Part shown: one piece after another, positions 1 through 7,342 of the stretch
Numbering within the stretch: the first letter of the stretch is position 1
Layout: each line of letters begins with the position of its first letter
Assembly (NCBI RefSeq): GCF_030651615.1
Contig: NZ_JAUSCG010000132.1
Span: forward strand, 1 to 9,643
DNA length: 9,643 nucleotides
Reading direction: 5' to 3'
Origin: Methanocalculus sp.
Lineage (GTDB): Archaea > Halobacteriota > Methanomicrobia > Methanomicrobiales > Methanocorpusculaceae
The notes under the pieces: model-generated
The model's database searches: none
Told to the model about the DNA's origin: nothing
Seen by the model: the letters and a program-made list of their open reading frames with translations, nothing else
Position numbers and translations under genes: made by a program

Positions 1-1092
1 TCAACGAACTGTGAGGGCATGAGTGCTGTTGGACGAGTGGCTGAGAAGGGCGGTGCAGTACTTGATAACTGCGCCTCTATCTGCCATGGTCCTTCGTTCC
101 TCGCCATCTTTGATAATGGCTACCCAAGTTGTACACTCGGAGAGGCGAAGAACAGGGCGGATGTTGTTGTCTTCTGGGGATGTAACCCCATGCATGCCCA
201 CCCCCGTCACACTTCCCGCTACTCCATCTTCCAACGGGGATTCTTCACTACCAAAGGGCAGATGAGCCGCACAGTGATCAGTGTTGATCCCAGGGAGACC
301 GATACTGCAAAACTCGCCGATCACCATCTTATGGTAAAACAGGGTCATGATTATGACCTTTTCGATGCCTTCAGGACAGTTATCCGTGGACATGATATTC
401 CTGACGAAGTTGCAGGAATTAAGAAGGAAGAGATCATCAAAGCGGTTAAAATCATGAAAAATGCCCGTTTTGTCATGATCTTCTTCGGGATGGGATGTAC
501 CCATACCGATGGACGGAATCATAACGTTGATATTGCGATCAGCCTCACACGGGACCTCAATGCTTATACTAAAGCATCGATCATGGCAATGCGGGGTCAT
601 TACAACATTGCAGGGCCCGGACAGGTATGGTCATGGCAGTTTGGTTTCCCATACTGCATCGACCTCTCCAAGGGAACCCATGCGCACATGAATCCGGGTG
701 AAACCAGTTCAATTGACCTTGCAATGAGAGGTGAAGTGGATTGTTTTGTGAATGTTGGAACGGATGCCGGGGCTCATTTCCCAGTTAATGCAGTCAAACA
801 ATTGAAGAAACATCCATTCATAACAGTCGATCCAAACATCTGCATGGCAAGCGAGATCTCAGACCTTCATATTCCGGTACGTGTCGTCGGGGTTGAGGAG
901 CCGGGGGTCGTTTATAGGATGGACAACGTCCCGATCCAGTTCAAGAAAGTCGTTGATGGACCAGAGGGAGTCCTGAGCGATGAAGAGCTCTTTGATAAAA
1001 TCTATGAGCGGATGTGCGAAATCACCGAGACCGAACCAATCTGGCTCTTAGCCAAGGGACATACAAAGGCATTAAACGTCGCGGAGCAGTAA
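1..1092 (+). CDS. fwdB: Formylmethanofuran dehydrogenase subunit B (5'-truncated)
   Basis: This is the Mo/W-bis-pterin catalytic subunit that reduces CO2 to formate inside the formylmethanofuran dehydrogenase complex; the formate is then passed to subunit A. The reading frame is open from base 1, so the N-terminus lies outside the window. The metal-ligand motif ICHGPS is at 79-96, with Cys encoded by TGC at 82-84, so this is the cysteine and not the selenocysteine form; His follows at 85. The conserved Arg of MRGHY lies at 592-594, exactly 170 residues after that Cys. This is the same spacing as Cys118 to Arg288 in the structurally known Methanothermobacter FwdB, as I recall its numbering. 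By that numbering about 90 residues are missing, including the N-terminal [4Fe-4S] cysteine cluster. Other family motifs are SCTLGE, WGCNP, AHPRH and NPGETS. The TAA is followed two bases later by fwdA. It could be the Mo (fmd) or W (fwd) isoenzyme; the sequence alone does not decide. Confidence 0.96.
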   Translation, partial: STNCEGMSAVGRVAEKGGAVLDNCASICHGPSFLAIFDNGYPSCTLGEAKNRADVVVFWGCNPMHAHPRHTSRYSIFQRGFFTTKGQMSRTVISVDPRETDTAKLADHHLMVKQGHDYDLFDAFRTVIRGHDIPDEVAGIKKEEIIKAVKIMKNARFVMIFFGMGCTHTDGRNHNVDIAISLTRDLNAYTKASIMAMRGHYNIAGPGQVWSWQFGFPYCIDLSKGTHAHMNPGETSSIDLAMRGEVDCFVNVGTDAGAHFPVNAVKQLKKHPFITVDPNICMASEISDLHIPVRVVGVEEPGVVYRMDNVPIQFKKVVDGPEGVLSDEELFDKIYERMCEITETEPIWLLAKGHTKALNVAEQ

Positions 1093-1094
1093 TT

Positions 1095-2801
1095 ATGGCG
1101 GAAATACTGATCAAGAACGGATTTGTCATTGATCCGACACGCAACATCAATGGAGATGTTACTGATATCGCCATAAAGGATAATCGGATTGTTGAAGAAG
1201 TTGGATCTAACGCTAAAGTAATTGACGCCAGGGGAAAGGTGGTGATGGCCGGTGGTGTGGATATCCACTCACATGTCGCCGGACCAAAGGTGAACGTCGG
1301 TCGCCTGATGAGACCTGAGGATAAACTCTTCAAGAGCCCTCATGGACAGGATAAATATAGGATGGAAAGTGGATTTTCTATCCCCAGTACCTTCAAGACC
1401 GGGTATGATTATGCCAGAATGGGGTATGCCTTCGTTATGGAAGCTGCGATGCCACCTCTCCATGCCCCTCATGTTCATGAGGAGATACATGATACACCAA
1501 TCATCGATCAGGCGGCACTTCCGGTCTTTGCAAACAACTGGTTCGTCTTTGAATATCTGAAGAATGGTGAGATAGATAATGCTGCTGCCTATATCTCATG
1601 GATACTCTCAGCCACCAAGGGATATGGAGTGAAAGTGGTAAATCCAGGCGGTACCGCCGCATGGGCATGGGGTCTCAACTGCAATACCCTCTATGATCCG
1701 GTTCCATACTTCGATATTACCCCTGCTGAGATCATTACCGGTCTTATCGAGACGAATGAATATCTCGGATTGCCACATTCAGTCCATATGCATCAGAATG
1801 GTCTCGGAACCCCGGGTAATTATGAGATCACCCTGGAATCGCTCAAGCTTGCTGAAGGGTATAAGGCAAAGAATACCTTTGGCAGAGATACCGTCATGCA
1901 TTCCACACATATACAGTTCCATTCATATGGTGGAGATTCCTGGGGGAATTTCGAATCTAAAGCTCGTGAAGTCATGGATTATGTCAATAAGCAGAAGAGC
2001 ATAAGCATTGACCTTGGTTGTGTGACGCTTGATGAGACCACGACCATGACCGCTGACGGTCCATTCGAGCACCATATCCAAAATCTGAACCACTTGAAAT
2101 GGGCAAACACTGATATTGAACTTGAGACAGCAGGTGGTGTTGTCCCCTATGTCTACGATAAAAACATCAAAGTTTGCGGGATACAGTGGGCAATCGGACT
2201 TGAGATGGGACTCTATGCAGAAGACAAGATGCGTACCTTCATCACCACCGATCATCCAAATGCCGGACCATTTATCAGGTATCCGAGGATCATAAAATGG
2301 CTGATGAGTAAGAAAGCCAGAGAAGAGGTTCTTGCATCTTTCAAGTACAGTGACAAGGTAATTGATGCAACGAACATCCATTCGATCAATACTGAGCTCA
2401 GTCTGTATGAGATTGCCCAGATGACGCGTGCAGGACCTGCAAAAGCTCTCGGATTATCTCATATGTATGGGGGTCTTGCTGCAGGTATGGACGCCAATGT
2501 CGGTATCTTCGATCTCGATTATACCAATATGCCTGCAGACCCTGAGGAGATCGAACGAGCCTTTACTCGCGCAAACTGGTTTATAAAATCGGGAGAGATC
2601 GTCGTCAAAGACGGTGATGTCATCAGCCACGGTAACAAGAGAACACTCTGGGTGAACGCCAGGGTGAAGGAGAATCCACAGGTCATTCGTGATATTCACG
2701 ATAAATTCCTGAAAGACTATACAGTCGGATCTGACACATATCATGTCAGAGACTACCTTGTTCCAAACCCGCTTGTGATCGATATTGATGTGGAGGCCTG
2801 A
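1095..2801 (+). CDS. fwdA: Formylmethanofuran dehydrogenase subunit A
   Basis: This 568-residue protein is the amidohydrolase-type subunit that condenses formate with methanofuran at a binuclear metal site. The length matches the family (about 570). Visible metal-site residues are H58 and H60 in DIHSHVAGP, K180 in GVKVVNPGG (the probable carboxylated bridging Lys), H231 in SVHMH, H269/H272 in MHSTH, and the catalytic-type Asp D387 in TTDHPN. I chose ATG 1095 because the conserved start MAEILIKNGFVIDP begins there and GGAG at 1083-1086 lies 8 nt upstream. An in-frame ATG at 1014 would add 27 residues with no homology and overlap fwdB deeply. The gene starts 2 nt after the fwdB stop and is followed by fwdC after 8 nt, so the three are very likely cotranscribed. 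It is the only fwdA in the window, so it may also serve the fused D-B protein encoded further downstream. Confidence 0.97.
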   Translation: MAEILIKNGFVIDPTRNINGDVTDIAIKDNRIVEEVGSNAKVIDARGKVVMAGGVDIHSHVAGPKVNVGRLMRPEDKLFKSPHGQDKYRMESGFSIPSTFKTGYDYARMGYAFVMEAAMPPLHAPHVHEEIHDTPIIDQAALPVFANNWFVFEYLKNGEIDNAAAYISWILSATKGYGVKVVNPGGTAAWAWGLNCNTLYDPVPYFDITPAEIITGLIETNEYLGLPHSVHMHQNGLGTPGNYEITLESLKLAEGYKAKNTFGRDTVMHSTHIQFHSYGGDSWGNFESKAREVMDYVNKQKSISIDLGCVTLDETTTMTADGPFEHHIQNLNHLKWANTDIELETAGGVVPYVYDKNIKVCGIQWAIGLEMGLYAEDKMRTFITTDHPNAGPFIRYPRIIKWLMSKKAREEVLASFKYSDKVIDATNIHSINTELSLYEIAQMTRAGPAKALGLSHMYGGLAAGMDANVGIFDLDYTNMPADPEEIERAFTRANWFIKSGEIVVKDGDVISHGNKRTLWVNARVKENPQVIRDIHDKFLKDYTVGSDTYHVRDYLVPNPLVIDIDVEA

Positions 2802-2809
2802 GGTACATT

Positions 2810-3613
2810 ATGGCTCTAGTAACATTGAAACCCAATACCACGCCTGAACTCTATTTTGAGTGTTACAATATCTCACCTGATACATTTGCTGGAAAAACTC
2901 TCATGGAGATTGCTGACCTCGATCTCCATGAAGGAAAGATCAAAGCAAAACTGGGTGATTTCTTCGAGATCACAGGAAGCCCCGGAAAGACCGCTGAGGA
3001 GACAAATATCCGTATCATCGGGGACTGCTCCAGAATGAAGTACATCGGCAACAAGATGACTGCAGGAACCATCACTGTTGAAGGGGATGCAGACATGTAT
3101 GTTGGTGGATGGATGAAAGGCGGAAAGATCCACGTGATCGGAAATGTAGATTCGTTCTGCGGTATCGCAATGGAAGGTGGAGAGATCGTTGTTGATGGAG
3201 ACGCCCAGAATCATGTCGGATCTGCCTACCGTGGTGACTGGCGAGGTATGCGAGGTGGAACAATCCGCATCCGTGGAAACGCTGGAAACGATATCGGGAC
3301 TTTTATGCTTGGCGGAACCATCATCATTGAGAAGGATGCCTTTATTCACGTCTCAACCCATGCAGAAGGAGGCACGGTTATCATTAAGGGCGATGTCCAG
3401 GGGCGTGTCGGCGGTCAGATGGTAAAGGGAGATATCTATGTCCTCGGAAAAGTGCAGTATATGCTACCCGGATTCAAGAAGACAGCATCTGTAGAGAAAG
3501 AGATTGATGGGCTAAATGCAACATTTACCCATTATATAGGCGATCTCGGAGAACGTCATCCAAAATCAAAGGGACAGCAGATCTATGGAAATCTCTATGT
3601 CCTTGAATCCTGA
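2810..3613 (+). CDS. fwdC: Formylmethanofuran dehydrogenase subunit C
   Basis: This 267-residue protein is the non-catalytic structural subunit C, related to the C-terminal beta-helix (GXGXG) domain of glutamate synthase. From about residue 70 to 220 it shows the regular short repeat of that fold, with glycines and short beta strands in segments such as AGTITVEGDA, GGKIHVIGNV, GGEIVVDGDA, GGTIRIRGNA, GGTIIIEKDA and GGTVIIKGDV. Length agrees with known FwdC (about 270). ATG 2810 is supported by GAGGT at 2800-2804, 5 nt upstream and overlapping the fwdA stop codon. It is the last gene of the fwdB-A-C string; a T-rich tract follows within a few bases of the stop. Confidence 0.95.
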   Translation: MALVTLKPNTTPELYFECYNISPDTFAGKTLMEIADLDLHEGKIKAKLGDFFEITGSPGKTAEETNIRIIGDCSRMKYIGNKMTAGTITVEGDADMYVGGWMKGGKIHVIGNVDSFCGIAMEGGEIVVDGDAQNHVGSAYRGDWRGMRGGTIRIRGNAGNDIGTFMLGGTIIIEKDAFIHVSTHAEGGTVIIKGDVQGRVGGQMVKGDIYVLGKVQYMLPGFKKTASVEKEIDGLNATFTHYIGDLGERHPKSKGQQIYGNLYVLES

Positions 3614-3618
3614 TCTAT

Positions 3619-3630
3619 CCTCCTTTTTTT
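3619..3630 (+). terminator. T-rich probable archaeal terminator after fwdC
   Basis: CCTCC followed by seven T residues begins 5 nt after the fwdC stop. Archaeal RNA polymerase commonly terminates on oligo-T in the non-template strand without a hairpin. A GGATATCC palindrome lies just downstream at 3635-3642. The first 10 bases (CCTCCTTTTT) recur after the trmO-like gene at 7287-7296, at the other boundary between transcription units. Confidence 0.5.
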
Positions 3631-3678
3631 ATCAGGATATCCGATTATCACAATTCCTTTGATACAACCCATACCAAC

Positions 3679-3684
3679 AAGGAG
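3679..3684 (+). promoter_or_regulatory. Ribosome binding site fixing the nitroreductase start
   Basis: AAGGAG lies 6 nt before ATG 3691 but directly abuts an alternative in-frame ATG at 3685. Normal Shine-Dalgarno spacing therefore selects 3691, giving a protein two residues shorter than the longest reading. Confidence 0.7.
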
Positions 3685-3690
3685 ATGACA

Positions 3691-4437
3691 ATGACAAATC
3701 CTGGAAAAAACTTCATTGATAAGACGAGTTATCCTGACTTCTCAACCTTTGACATGATACTACGAGTTCCTGAACCGCCCTCTGAAAATCCGGTTCCTGA
3801 AGGAGCAAAGATAATAAAACTTCCTAATCCGAAGCGGATCAAGATCCCTGAAATATCTGTACAGAAAGCCGTTGAGAGCTGGGAACCGGTAGAGTTCTTC
3901 TCACGTTCCACCATGAATTTAAAGGAACTTTCCTTCCTGCTCTGGTGCACCCAGGGTATCAGAAAAGTCTCTGACCGGGAATTATTTATTCGAAATGCCC
4001 CATCAAGCGGAAGGCGTTATCCGATTAATACCTACTTTATGGCTGGTGAGGTGGAGGGGCTCCCTACAGGACTCTATCAGTATCTTCCATCTATTCACAG
4101 CATTGTGGCACTCCGGGAGGGGTCAGACCTCCCATTTGCTATGGGTACCGCAAGTATGAACTTCAAAATGTTCACACGTGCAGCGGTGGCATTCATCTGG
4201 ACAGCTACACCGTATCGTTCGGTCTGGGCACTTGGAGACAGAGGGTATCGTAGTGTCTTTATTGAAGCCGGACATGTCTGCCAGTCTTTGATCATGGCCT
4301 CAGCAAGCATCGGGTACACCGTACATCCCATCGATCTCTTCCATGACCAGATGATGATTCAGCTTATCGGTATCGATCCAGAGAATGAATGGCCACTATA
4401 TGTCGCTGCTGTTGGAAAAATCGAGATCGAACTCTGA
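3691..4437 (+). CDS. SagB/ThcOx-type nitroreductase-family flavoprotein
   Basis: This 248-residue protein belongs to the nitroreductase fold, in the SagB/ThcOx-like group of FMN-dependent oxidoreductases. Group motifs are KELSFLLWCTQG, NAPSSGRRYP (residues 102-111), a GLYQY strand, GDRGYR (182-187) followed by IEAGHVCQSL, and a C-terminal region ending LIGIDPENEWPLYVAAVG. The protein appears soluble: I see no signal peptide or membrane segment. The N-terminal segment that normally carries the Arg-rich FMN-phosphate contact (R-R-S-x-R type) reads ESWEPVEFFSRS at 62-73, so cofactor binding may be altered. Substrate is unknown; thiazole/oxazole maturation is not implied because no precursor peptide or cyclodehydratase gene is visible. 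It heads the four-gene cassette, 24 nt before the next gene. Confidence 0.85.
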   Translation: MTNPGKNFIDKTSYPDFSTFDMILRVPEPPSENPVPEGAKIIKLPNPKRIKIPEISVQKAVESWEPVEFFSRSTMNLKELSFLLWCTQGIRKVSDRELFIRNAPSSGRRYPINTYFMAGEVEGLPTGLYQYLPSIHSIVALREGSDLPFAMGTASMNFKMFTRAAVAFIWTATPYRSVWALGDRGYRSVFIEAGHVCQSLIMASASIGYTVHPIDLFHDQMMIQLIGIDPENEWPLYVAAVGKIEIEL

Positions 4438-4461
4438 GAACAATGAAGAGGGGCACCCAGC

Positions 4462-5856
4462 ATGATCCAGGATTTATATGAAGAGAGTAAAGCCGATCAG
4501 GGAGGAGAGTTAAATCCTACTGAAGATACATCTACATTCCGACTGGATCTAAAGCTTGGGGTACCACATTCAAAGTTACAGGGTGCCCTCGAATGGTGGA
4601 CAGGTGATTCCGGTCTGTGTCTGAAGCCAGATCATCACCCATACCTTGTGGCTGCTGAGATCTCAGCAGGGAGCTGGTGTTCCCAGGAAGATATTATGCA
4701 AGCGATCTCAAGAGGTGTCATGGAAGCAGGGCCGGTTCAGGTATTGGTAAATTCAGTATTTGATCCCGAACAACCCGAAAATGTCTCTTTGTATCAGATA
4801 TACCCCTCTCCGGGACTTCGTTCATTCCTCTATCGAATCGCTCAGATCTGTCCGGTTCACTTGAAGCCCGGATCACTGATCGATTCTATCTCAAGAGGTG
4901 TCCCAGCTCCGTTCATCCTTGTTCCACCGCTTAATGCTCTGGATCCCATACTAAAAACCTGTAGACGAATTGAAGGTACAAAACCCAAGCGGGAGATATA
5001 CAAAGATACCAACCCATCTCACAAGGTACACAATCAGAAGATGATGGAGTATGATCCAGTTCCGATCGAGATTCTCAGGATGGTACTCCGCCGTGATACA
5101 AGACCAGTTGCTGAGTATGATCTCTTCCAGAATATCTGGCTCACCCCTTTAGAATCAATTCTCAGAAAGAATGCTATATCATCACTTCGGGAATTTCGAA
5201 TCAGAAAGGGTTTTCAGATGAATAAACCCCATTTTGAAAGGGAGAAAGATATCTACATCATAAGTGATCTTCATCTCGGACATACAAATAGCATCCCCAG
5301 ATACAATCGACCTTTTATGAGGAGTAATCCCGATGAGATGGATCGTGTTCTCATCAGAAACTGGAACTGGACGGTTAAAAAGAGGGATACCGTAATCTTC
5401 CTCGGAGATCTCGCATACCGGAGTTCTATTCCATCCGATTCATATCTCGATCGCCTCAATGGAAGAATCTGTTACCTTGAAGGAAACCATGATCCTTACC
5501 AGCCATATATGTCCCACTGCCTTCTGATGTGCTACAAAGGGGTTTCTTACCTCTTCATTCATGATCCTGATGAAGTATCAAAGCCTTTTGATGGATGGGT
5601 GATCCATGGTCATGTTCACAATAAGAACCTCTCCAAATACCCATTCTTCAATCCTCACACTCAAACAGTGAATGTGAGCGCAGAGATGATCGGATATCGA
5701 CCCATCACGATGACCGAGATTCATAACCTTGTGACAGAAGTTAAAGAGACCATATCATTCCGCGAGATTCCACGTGAGAAGGATAGTAACCAAAATCTAT
5801 CGGACGAACGGGTTCGATACATACATACACGAGATTACCATGCCTGTCAAGTCTGA
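4462..5856 (+). CDS. Two-domain protein: degenerate 2H/LigT-like domain + metallophosphoesterase
   Basis: This 464-residue protein has two parts. Residues about 258-425 form a calcineurin-like metallophosphoesterase with a full set of metal motifs: DLHLGH (D269, H271), GDLAY (D316), GNHD (N342, H343), H367 in FIHDPD, and GHVH (H384, H386). Hydrolysis of a phosphomono- or phosphodiester is therefore plausible. Residues about 25-245 resemble the 2H (2'-5' RNA ligase/LigT-like) domain, mainly through the C-terminal pattern EILRMVLRRDTRPVAEYDL. The two catalytic H-x-T/S motifs are not recognisable: the likely positions read PYLVA and PFILV. That domain may bind but not process RNA or cyclic phosphates (inference). 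ATG 4462 has GAGGGG 8 nt upstream. The 3' end overlaps the next gene by 17 nt, indicating cotranscription and perhaps translational coupling. Confidence 0.8.
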   Translation: MIQDLYEESKADQGGELNPTEDTSTFRLDLKLGVPHSKLQGALEWWTGDSGLCLKPDHHPYLVAAEISAGSWCSQEDIMQAISRGVMEAGPVQVLVNSVFDPEQPENVSLYQIYPSPGLRSFLYRIAQICPVHLKPGSLIDSISRGVPAPFILVPPLNALDPILKTCRRIEGTKPKREIYKDTNPSHKVHNQKMMEYDPVPIEILRMVLRRDTRPVAEYDLFQNIWLTPLESILRKNAISSLREFRIRKGFQMNKPHFEREKDIYIISDLHLGHTNSIPRYNRPFMRSNPDEMDRVLIRNWNWTVKKRDTVIFLGDLAYRSSIPSDSYLDRLNGRICYLEGNHDPYQPYMSHCLLMCYKGVSYLFIHDPDEVSKPFDGWVIHGHVHNKNLSKYPFFNPHTQTVNVSAEMIGYRPITMTEIHNLVTEVKETISFREIPREKDSNQNLSDERVRYIHTRDYHACQV

Positions 5857-6721
5857 CATATTCGATCATCTCAATCAGAGAGGGGGGATCATACCTGAAC
5901 TGGATAAACAATCCTTTACACTCCGGCTACGTATACCAGGAGGGCTACTCACTCCGGATCAACTTCTTGGAGTTGGAAGAGTGGCACGAAAGTTCGGAGT
6001 TGAAAAAGTCCATCTGACGACACGCCAGACGATGGAGATACCCCACATTCCTCTGGAAAAGGTGCCTCCACTACTTAAAGCACTGGAAAAGTCAGGAGTA
6101 TTCCTTGGAGCCGAACATGAAGAGATAGTGAACATCACCGCCTGTCCGGGAAATGATCGTTGTAGGCTCTCCAACATAAATACCGAGCATCTTCTCATGC
6201 GATTAGATAAAAACCACTTTGGTAGAGATATGCCAACCAGAATAAGGATTGCAATCTCTGCCTGTCCAAACGGATGCACCAGCGAACGGCTGAGTGAGAT
6301 AGGAATAACAGGACTTCGAGAACCTATTCGGAACGAGGGATTATGTACCGGATGTGGTACCTGTACAAACACATGTAAAGAGAGGGCAATTTCTATGGTA
6401 AATGGCAGTCTTGTGCTCGACACCGTACTCTGTGTTCTGTGTGGCATGTGTATCGAATCCTGTCCTTTCCATATCCTTAAAGGATCAGATCCATACTACC
6501 TGATCACCATAGGAGGGAGACGCGGCCGCCACATGGTACAGGGTAGAGAACTCATACAGGTCAACTCAGAAGACGCAGCTGTGCTTGTTGTGGAACGGGT
6601 TGTGGACTGGATCTACCGATATGCATACTCTGGAAAAAACCTAACCGACCAGCTGGATGCCATGAAGTTTAAAGAATTTAAAGAGACTATTTTGCGTGAA
6701 TTTCAACCATCAATGGAGTAA
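5840..6721 (+). CDS. Small siroheme/[4Fe-4S] sulfite-reductase-like protein with ferredoxin domain
   Basis: This 293-residue protein has one nitrite/sulfite reductase half-repeat followed by a ferredoxin module. The N-terminal part carries LTTRQTMEIPH with R62, a typical siroheme-contact Arg. The siroheme-[4Fe-4S] signature is complete: C-x5-C at C102/C108 (ACPGNDRC), then C-x3-C at C142/C146 (ACPNGC). Two classic ferredoxin clusters follow, C169/C172/C175/C179 and C198/C201/C204/C208. The size and layout match small Dsr-like proteins of methanogens and AsrC-type sulfite reductases, so it is probably a soluble electron-transfer enzyme reducing sulfite or a related oxyanion; the real substrate is unknown. 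ATG 5840 fits the conserved N-terminus (MPVKSDIFDHL). A GTG at 5774 would add 22 residues inside the preceding gene. The Shine-Dalgarno is weak (GAGA at 5831-5834), consistent with coupling to the upstream gene. Confidence 0.87.
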   Translation: MPVKSDIFDHLNQRGGIIPELDKQSFTLRLRIPGGLLTPDQLLGVGRVARKFGVEKVHLTTRQTMEIPHIPLEKVPPLLKALEKSGVFLGAEHEEIVNITACPGNDRCRLSNINTEHLLMRLDKNHFGRDMPTRIRIAISACPNGCTSERLSEIGITGLREPIRNEGLCTGCGTCTNTCKERAISMVNGSLVLDTVLCVLCGMCIESCPFHILKGSDPYYLITIGGRRGRHMVQGRELIQVNSEDAAVLVVERVVDWIYRYAYSGKNLTDQLDAMKFKEFKETILREFQPSME

Positions 6722-6747
6722 CCATGACACTGAAAAAGAATAATGAA

Positions 6748-6752
6748 GAGGT
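6748..6752 (+). promoter_or_regulatory. Ribosome binding site favouring the downstream trmO-like start
   Basis: GAGGT sits 7 nt before ATG 6760. A competing GGAG at 6715-6718 lies 5 nt before the in-frame ATG at 6724. Both sites look functional. The family's usual N-terminus (a short strand leading into PIGVIHS) begins at the second ATG. Confidence 0.5.
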
Positions 6753-6759
6753 ATTGTGC

Positions 6760-7275
6760 ATGAACGAGATCATCTACCATCCAATCGGTGTTATCCACAG
6801 TGAGTTTACAGAACAGGAGAACACTCCAATACAGGGGATTTTTAATGATTCTAAAGGTACTATCGAACTCTTACCCGAATATGAAGAAGGGTTGCGGGAG
6901 ATAGAGTCATTCAGCCACCTAATTCTCCTGTATCATTTTGACAGAGCAGACGGATACTCTCTCCTTCAGCGTCCTTTCCTCGATGAGCAGAATGAACGAG
7001 GTATCTTCGCGATCCGTCACTTTAAACGCCCAAATCCTATTGGCATCTCGATTGTTAAACTCCTTGGAGTCGAGGGGAGATTGCTCAGTATCCAGGGGGT
7101 CGATGTCCTGAATGGAACACCCCTCCTCGATATCAAACCCTATGTTTTCCAGTTCGACAATCGAGAGGAGGTCTCAAGCGGATGGGTAGAAGAGCAACAT
7201 GTCGAAGAGATTGCCGAATGGAACTGTACCCCTAAAGAGCTGAGGGATCGCAAGCGGACTAATATCAGCAGATAA
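6760..7275 (+). CDS. trmO: TrmO/TsaA-family tRNA (t6A37) N6-methyltransferase
   Basis: This 171-residue protein belongs to the TsaA/YaeB/TrmO family of SAM-dependent beta-barrel methyltransferases; the characterised bacterial member methylates N6 of t6A37 in tRNA-Thr. Family motifs in order are PIGVIHS (8-14), SHLILLYHFDRADG (52-65), KRPNPIGISIVKLL (89-102) with R86 upstream, and DVLNGTPLLDIKPY (115-128). It is shorter than the E. coli enzyme because it lacks the extra C-terminal domain, as is common in archaea. An in-frame ATG at 6724 would give 183 residues; I prefer 6760 on family alignment and its GAGGT site, but 6724 is possible because it begins 2 nt after the preceding stop with its own GGAG. 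Last gene of the cassette. Archaeal members are often multicopy, and the substrate of this one is not proven. Confidence 0.85.
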   Translation: MNEIIYHPIGVIHSEFTEQENTPIQGIFNDSKGTIELLPEYEEGLREIESFSHLILLYHFDRADGYSLLQRPFLDEQNERGIFAIRHFKRPNPIGISIVKLLGVEGRLLSIQGVDVLNGTPLLDIKPYVFQFDNREEVSSGWVEEQHVEEIAEWNCTPKELRDRKRTNISR

Positions 7276-7286
7276 TCTTCATATTG

Positions 7287-7296
7287 CCTCCTTTTT
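7287..7296 (+). terminator. T-rich probable terminator after the trmO-like gene
   Basis: CCTCC followed by five T residues begins 12 nt after the stop and repeats the element after fwdC. The adjoining TTATTATTATCA is AT-rich and might also contribute a weak promoter for the gene starting at 7343, which has its own GAGGT at 7332-7336. Confidence 0.4.
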
Positions 7297-7342
7297 ATTA
7301 TTATCATCAACTACGAGAGATGAGGATTATCGAGGTAAACGC

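Noticed and set aside
82..84. Possible selenocysteine (TGA) at the metal-ligand position of either FwdB
   Set aside because: The codon is TGC here and TGT at 8108-8110, so both copies are cysteine forms.
1..600. Long antisense reading frame (199 residues) opposite fwdB
   Set aside because: It lies opposite a strongly conserved gene with clear catalytic motifs, has no recognisable family and arises from codon bias of the true strand.
1014..1094. Upstream ATG extending fwdA by 27 residues
   Set aside because: The extension overlaps the fwdB coding sequence in another frame and has no family similarity; ATG 1095 has a Shine-Dalgarno and the conserved N-terminus.
3691..4437. SagB-like protein as part of a ribosomal peptide (azole) biosynthesis cluster
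   Set aside because: No cyclodehydratase, YcaO or precursor peptide gene is visible nearby, and the FMN-phosphate segment is atypical.
5774..5839. GTG start extending the sulfite-reductase-like protein by 22 residues
   Set aside because: No Shine-Dalgarno is evident and the added residues lie within the preceding gene; the conserved region begins at ATG 5840.
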